From an uncultured Flavobacteriaceae bacterium (lineage in GTDB: Bacteria; Bacteroidota; Bacteroidia; Flavobacteriales; Flavobacteriaceae), in the NCBI GenBank assembly GCA_943787295.1, contig CALSLW010000003.1, positions 62,001 to 126,000 on the forward strand: a stretch of DNA of 64,000 nt, read 5' to 3'. The position numbers were made by a program, and so were the translations under genes. Below the pieces are notes generated by a model, which was not told the origin of the DNA, did not search any database, and was given only the letters and a program-made list of their open reading frames with translations. Positions 63,601 to 64,000 of this stretch are shown piece by piece; positions within the stretch are counted from its first letter, which is position 1; each line of letters starts with the position of its first letter.

Positions 63601-64000
63601 GAGAGACGACTTTTTCAAACAAGGCCTGGGGATAGGTAACGATAATTCGCGGCTTTTTTGAATTGCTCAGCTTGTTCAACACATCTGAACGCAGCAGTAC
63701 ATTCGCATTATCTGTCGTTTCTGTTTGATAAGGTTTGCGGTAACTAGAAGGAAAGAACAAGACGCTTTCTTGTCTCAATAATTGCTCTAAATCGTTGAGG
63801 TGATAGGCAGCTTTTTCACGGTCTTCGCAAACCAGTAAGATGCTTTTTTGATGGCGGTCAAAAGCATTGGCTAAACGAAAATTAAGCCCTGAACCAACGA
63901 CGCCTTTTAAGTTTAGGGACAGGCCTTCCTGCAAAAAGGCTTGTTCAAAGCTTTTTTGTGAAGGAGAATCAACAAAGGCGCTAAAGAGTGGTTCTATCGC
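60665..64000 (-). CDS. mfd: transcription-repair coupling factor (5' end outside window)
   Basis: The reading frame remains open from the C-terminus (60665) to the window edge, giving about 1111 residues; the in-frame TTG at 63934 is not the start, as the UvrB-like domain (VLLRSDVLNKL and nearby) extends upstream in frame. Mfd removes stalled RNA polymerase at lesions and recruits UvrA. Visible domains: UvrB homology, RNA-polymerase-interacting domain (LEVGDYVTHIDHGIGTFGGLQ), RecG-type helicase with GDVGFGKTEVA, IVDEEQKFGV and TATPIPRTLQFSLM, and the C-terminal UvrA-masking region. Confidence 0.95.
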   Translation of the reverse strand, partial: AIEPLFSAFVDSPSQKSFEQAFLQEGLSLNLKGVVGSGLNFRLANAFDRHQKSILLVCEDREKAAYHLNDLEQLLRQESVLFFPSSYRKPYQTETTDNANVLLRSDVLNKLSNSKKPRIIVTYPQALFEKVVSQATLRKNTLEVIKGSQLSLDFVNEVLFDYNFDRVDFVSQPGEFSVRGGIIDVFSFANQHPYRIEFFDEEVESLRSFDVATQLSISSLDKIKLLPNTSEGFKRATRKSLIDLIAPSGVLIVQNMDSLASRLDNYFGEAKKSFAALAGETQHLPPATLFLSKEDLLESVDSLSWVTVLPSVEKKTKEQAFVKQSPQPAFNRKFDLLIAYLNENHEKGYQNYICCASAEQAQRLNSIFEEMEQTVHYKTVVQPLFEGFEDIEAKMAIFTDHQIFERYHKYQLKSGYTKKQALTLKELTHLEVGDYVTHIDHGIGTFGGLQKINVDGNMQEAIKLVYADRDILYLSIHSLHKISKFNGKDGKVPKVYKLGSSAWKALKQKTKKRVKEIAFNLIELYAKRRQKIGTACAPDSYLQLELEASFIFEDTPDQSSATAAVKEDMESERPMDRLVCGDVGFGKTEVAIRAAFKAVDNGRQVAVLVPTTILAFQHFKNFTKRLEDFPVTVDYLNRFRTTKEKRMVLEDLAAGKIDILIGTHQLVGKGVGFKNLGLLIVDEEQKFGVSVKEKLRALKTNVDVLTLTATPIPRTLQFSLMAARDLSVIATAPPNRYPIESEVIRFNEAMIRDGVLYEMQRGGQVYFIHNRVENIQEVAGMLQRLVPDARIRIGHGQMDGKKLEKNLLEFMDGKYDILIATTIIENGLDVPNANTIFINNAQNFGLSDLHQMRGRVGRSNKKAFCYFITPPLSAMSSDAQKRIQAIEQYAELGSGIKIAMKDLEIRGAGDLLGGEQSGFINDIGFETYQKILKEAVEELKDNEFKNLYTSEEEEGPKSFVKEVQIDTDLAILLPDDYVNSVSERLSLYNRISELKNEEELQQFQKDLEDRFGPIPSQAEDLLNSVRLKWKALEVGLERLILKRGQLSGYFIADQENEYYQSERFNHVLQWVQLSAGKIELKEKETRQGLRLRLGIKKVDSVSAALEQLPDL

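Noticed and set aside
63935..64000. Treating 63934 as the mfd start
   Set aside because: The frame continues without a stop to the window edge and the upstream residues fit the Mfd N-terminal domain, so the gene is cut by the window.

Overview
The window looks like chromosomal core DNA of a marine-type Flavobacteriaceae (Bacteroidota) bacterium. The evidence is low GC, almost no Shine-Dalgarno-like sites, several Bacteroidota-type promoters (TTG, 19-21 nt spacer, TAnnTTTG), a full Bat aerotolerance operon with MoxR, the acpP-fabF-rnc-IPExxxVDY-pyk run, an IPExxxVDY protein, an OmpA protein with thrombospondin type 3 repeats, and a carotenoid operon of the flavobacterial myxol/saproxanthin type. 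Coding density is very high. I see no rRNA, tRNA, CRISPR array, prophage or intact mobile element.

Layout. 1-3.6 kb: tail of an RND efflux pump, aspS, a small membrane protein and a cold-shock protein. 3.6-9.5 kb (minus strand): tadA, dxs, an orphan gene and polA. 9.5-10.15 kb: a decayed scar holding two outward-facing C-terminal gene remnants. 10.15-13.9 kb (minus): an SRPBCC/GyrI-like protein, an AlbA_2 protein, an SDR and an aldo/keto reductase. 14.0-22.9 kb (plus): moxR, DUF58, a BatD-like gene, batA, batB, batC, batD and batE in eight tightly packed genes. 22.9-30.1 kb: cvpA-like, pheS, gpsA, an ALDH7-type dehydrogenase, an asparaginase and small genes. 30.2-35.5 kb: dinB, then the minus-strand fatty-acid/RNase III/pyruvate kinase operon. 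35.6-39.6 kb: purN, rnhA, a PfkB kinase and a long PurF. 39.8-47.9 kb: sod and an AddA/AddB-like repair pair with an OmpA gene between them. 47.9-54.7 kb: a carotenoid region split around a voltage-gated-type K+ channel. 54.7-64 kb: small genes, an HDAC-like hydrolase, metG, yraN, an ACT-domain protein and most of mfd.

How the genes fit together. The Bat genes probably form one envelope complex: MoxR would be the ATPase chaperone for the VWA proteins, with TPR and Ig-like periplasmic partners. In the carotenoid block, CrtI would make the acyclic polyene, and the three-gene plus-strand operon (CrtA-related oxygenase, CrtD-like desaturase, CruF-like hydratase) would modify a psi end as in myxol-type pigments. 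No phytoene synthase or lycopene cyclase gene is in the window.

The most notable undescribed-looking items are a 28-residue single-span membrane peptide 4 nt upstream of the K+ channel, a promoter plus intrinsic terminator just ahead of the carotenoid operon (attenuator or small RNA), the deletion scar at 9.58-10.15 kb, and the frequency of tail-to-tail gene overlap (8 of 11 convergent junctions).
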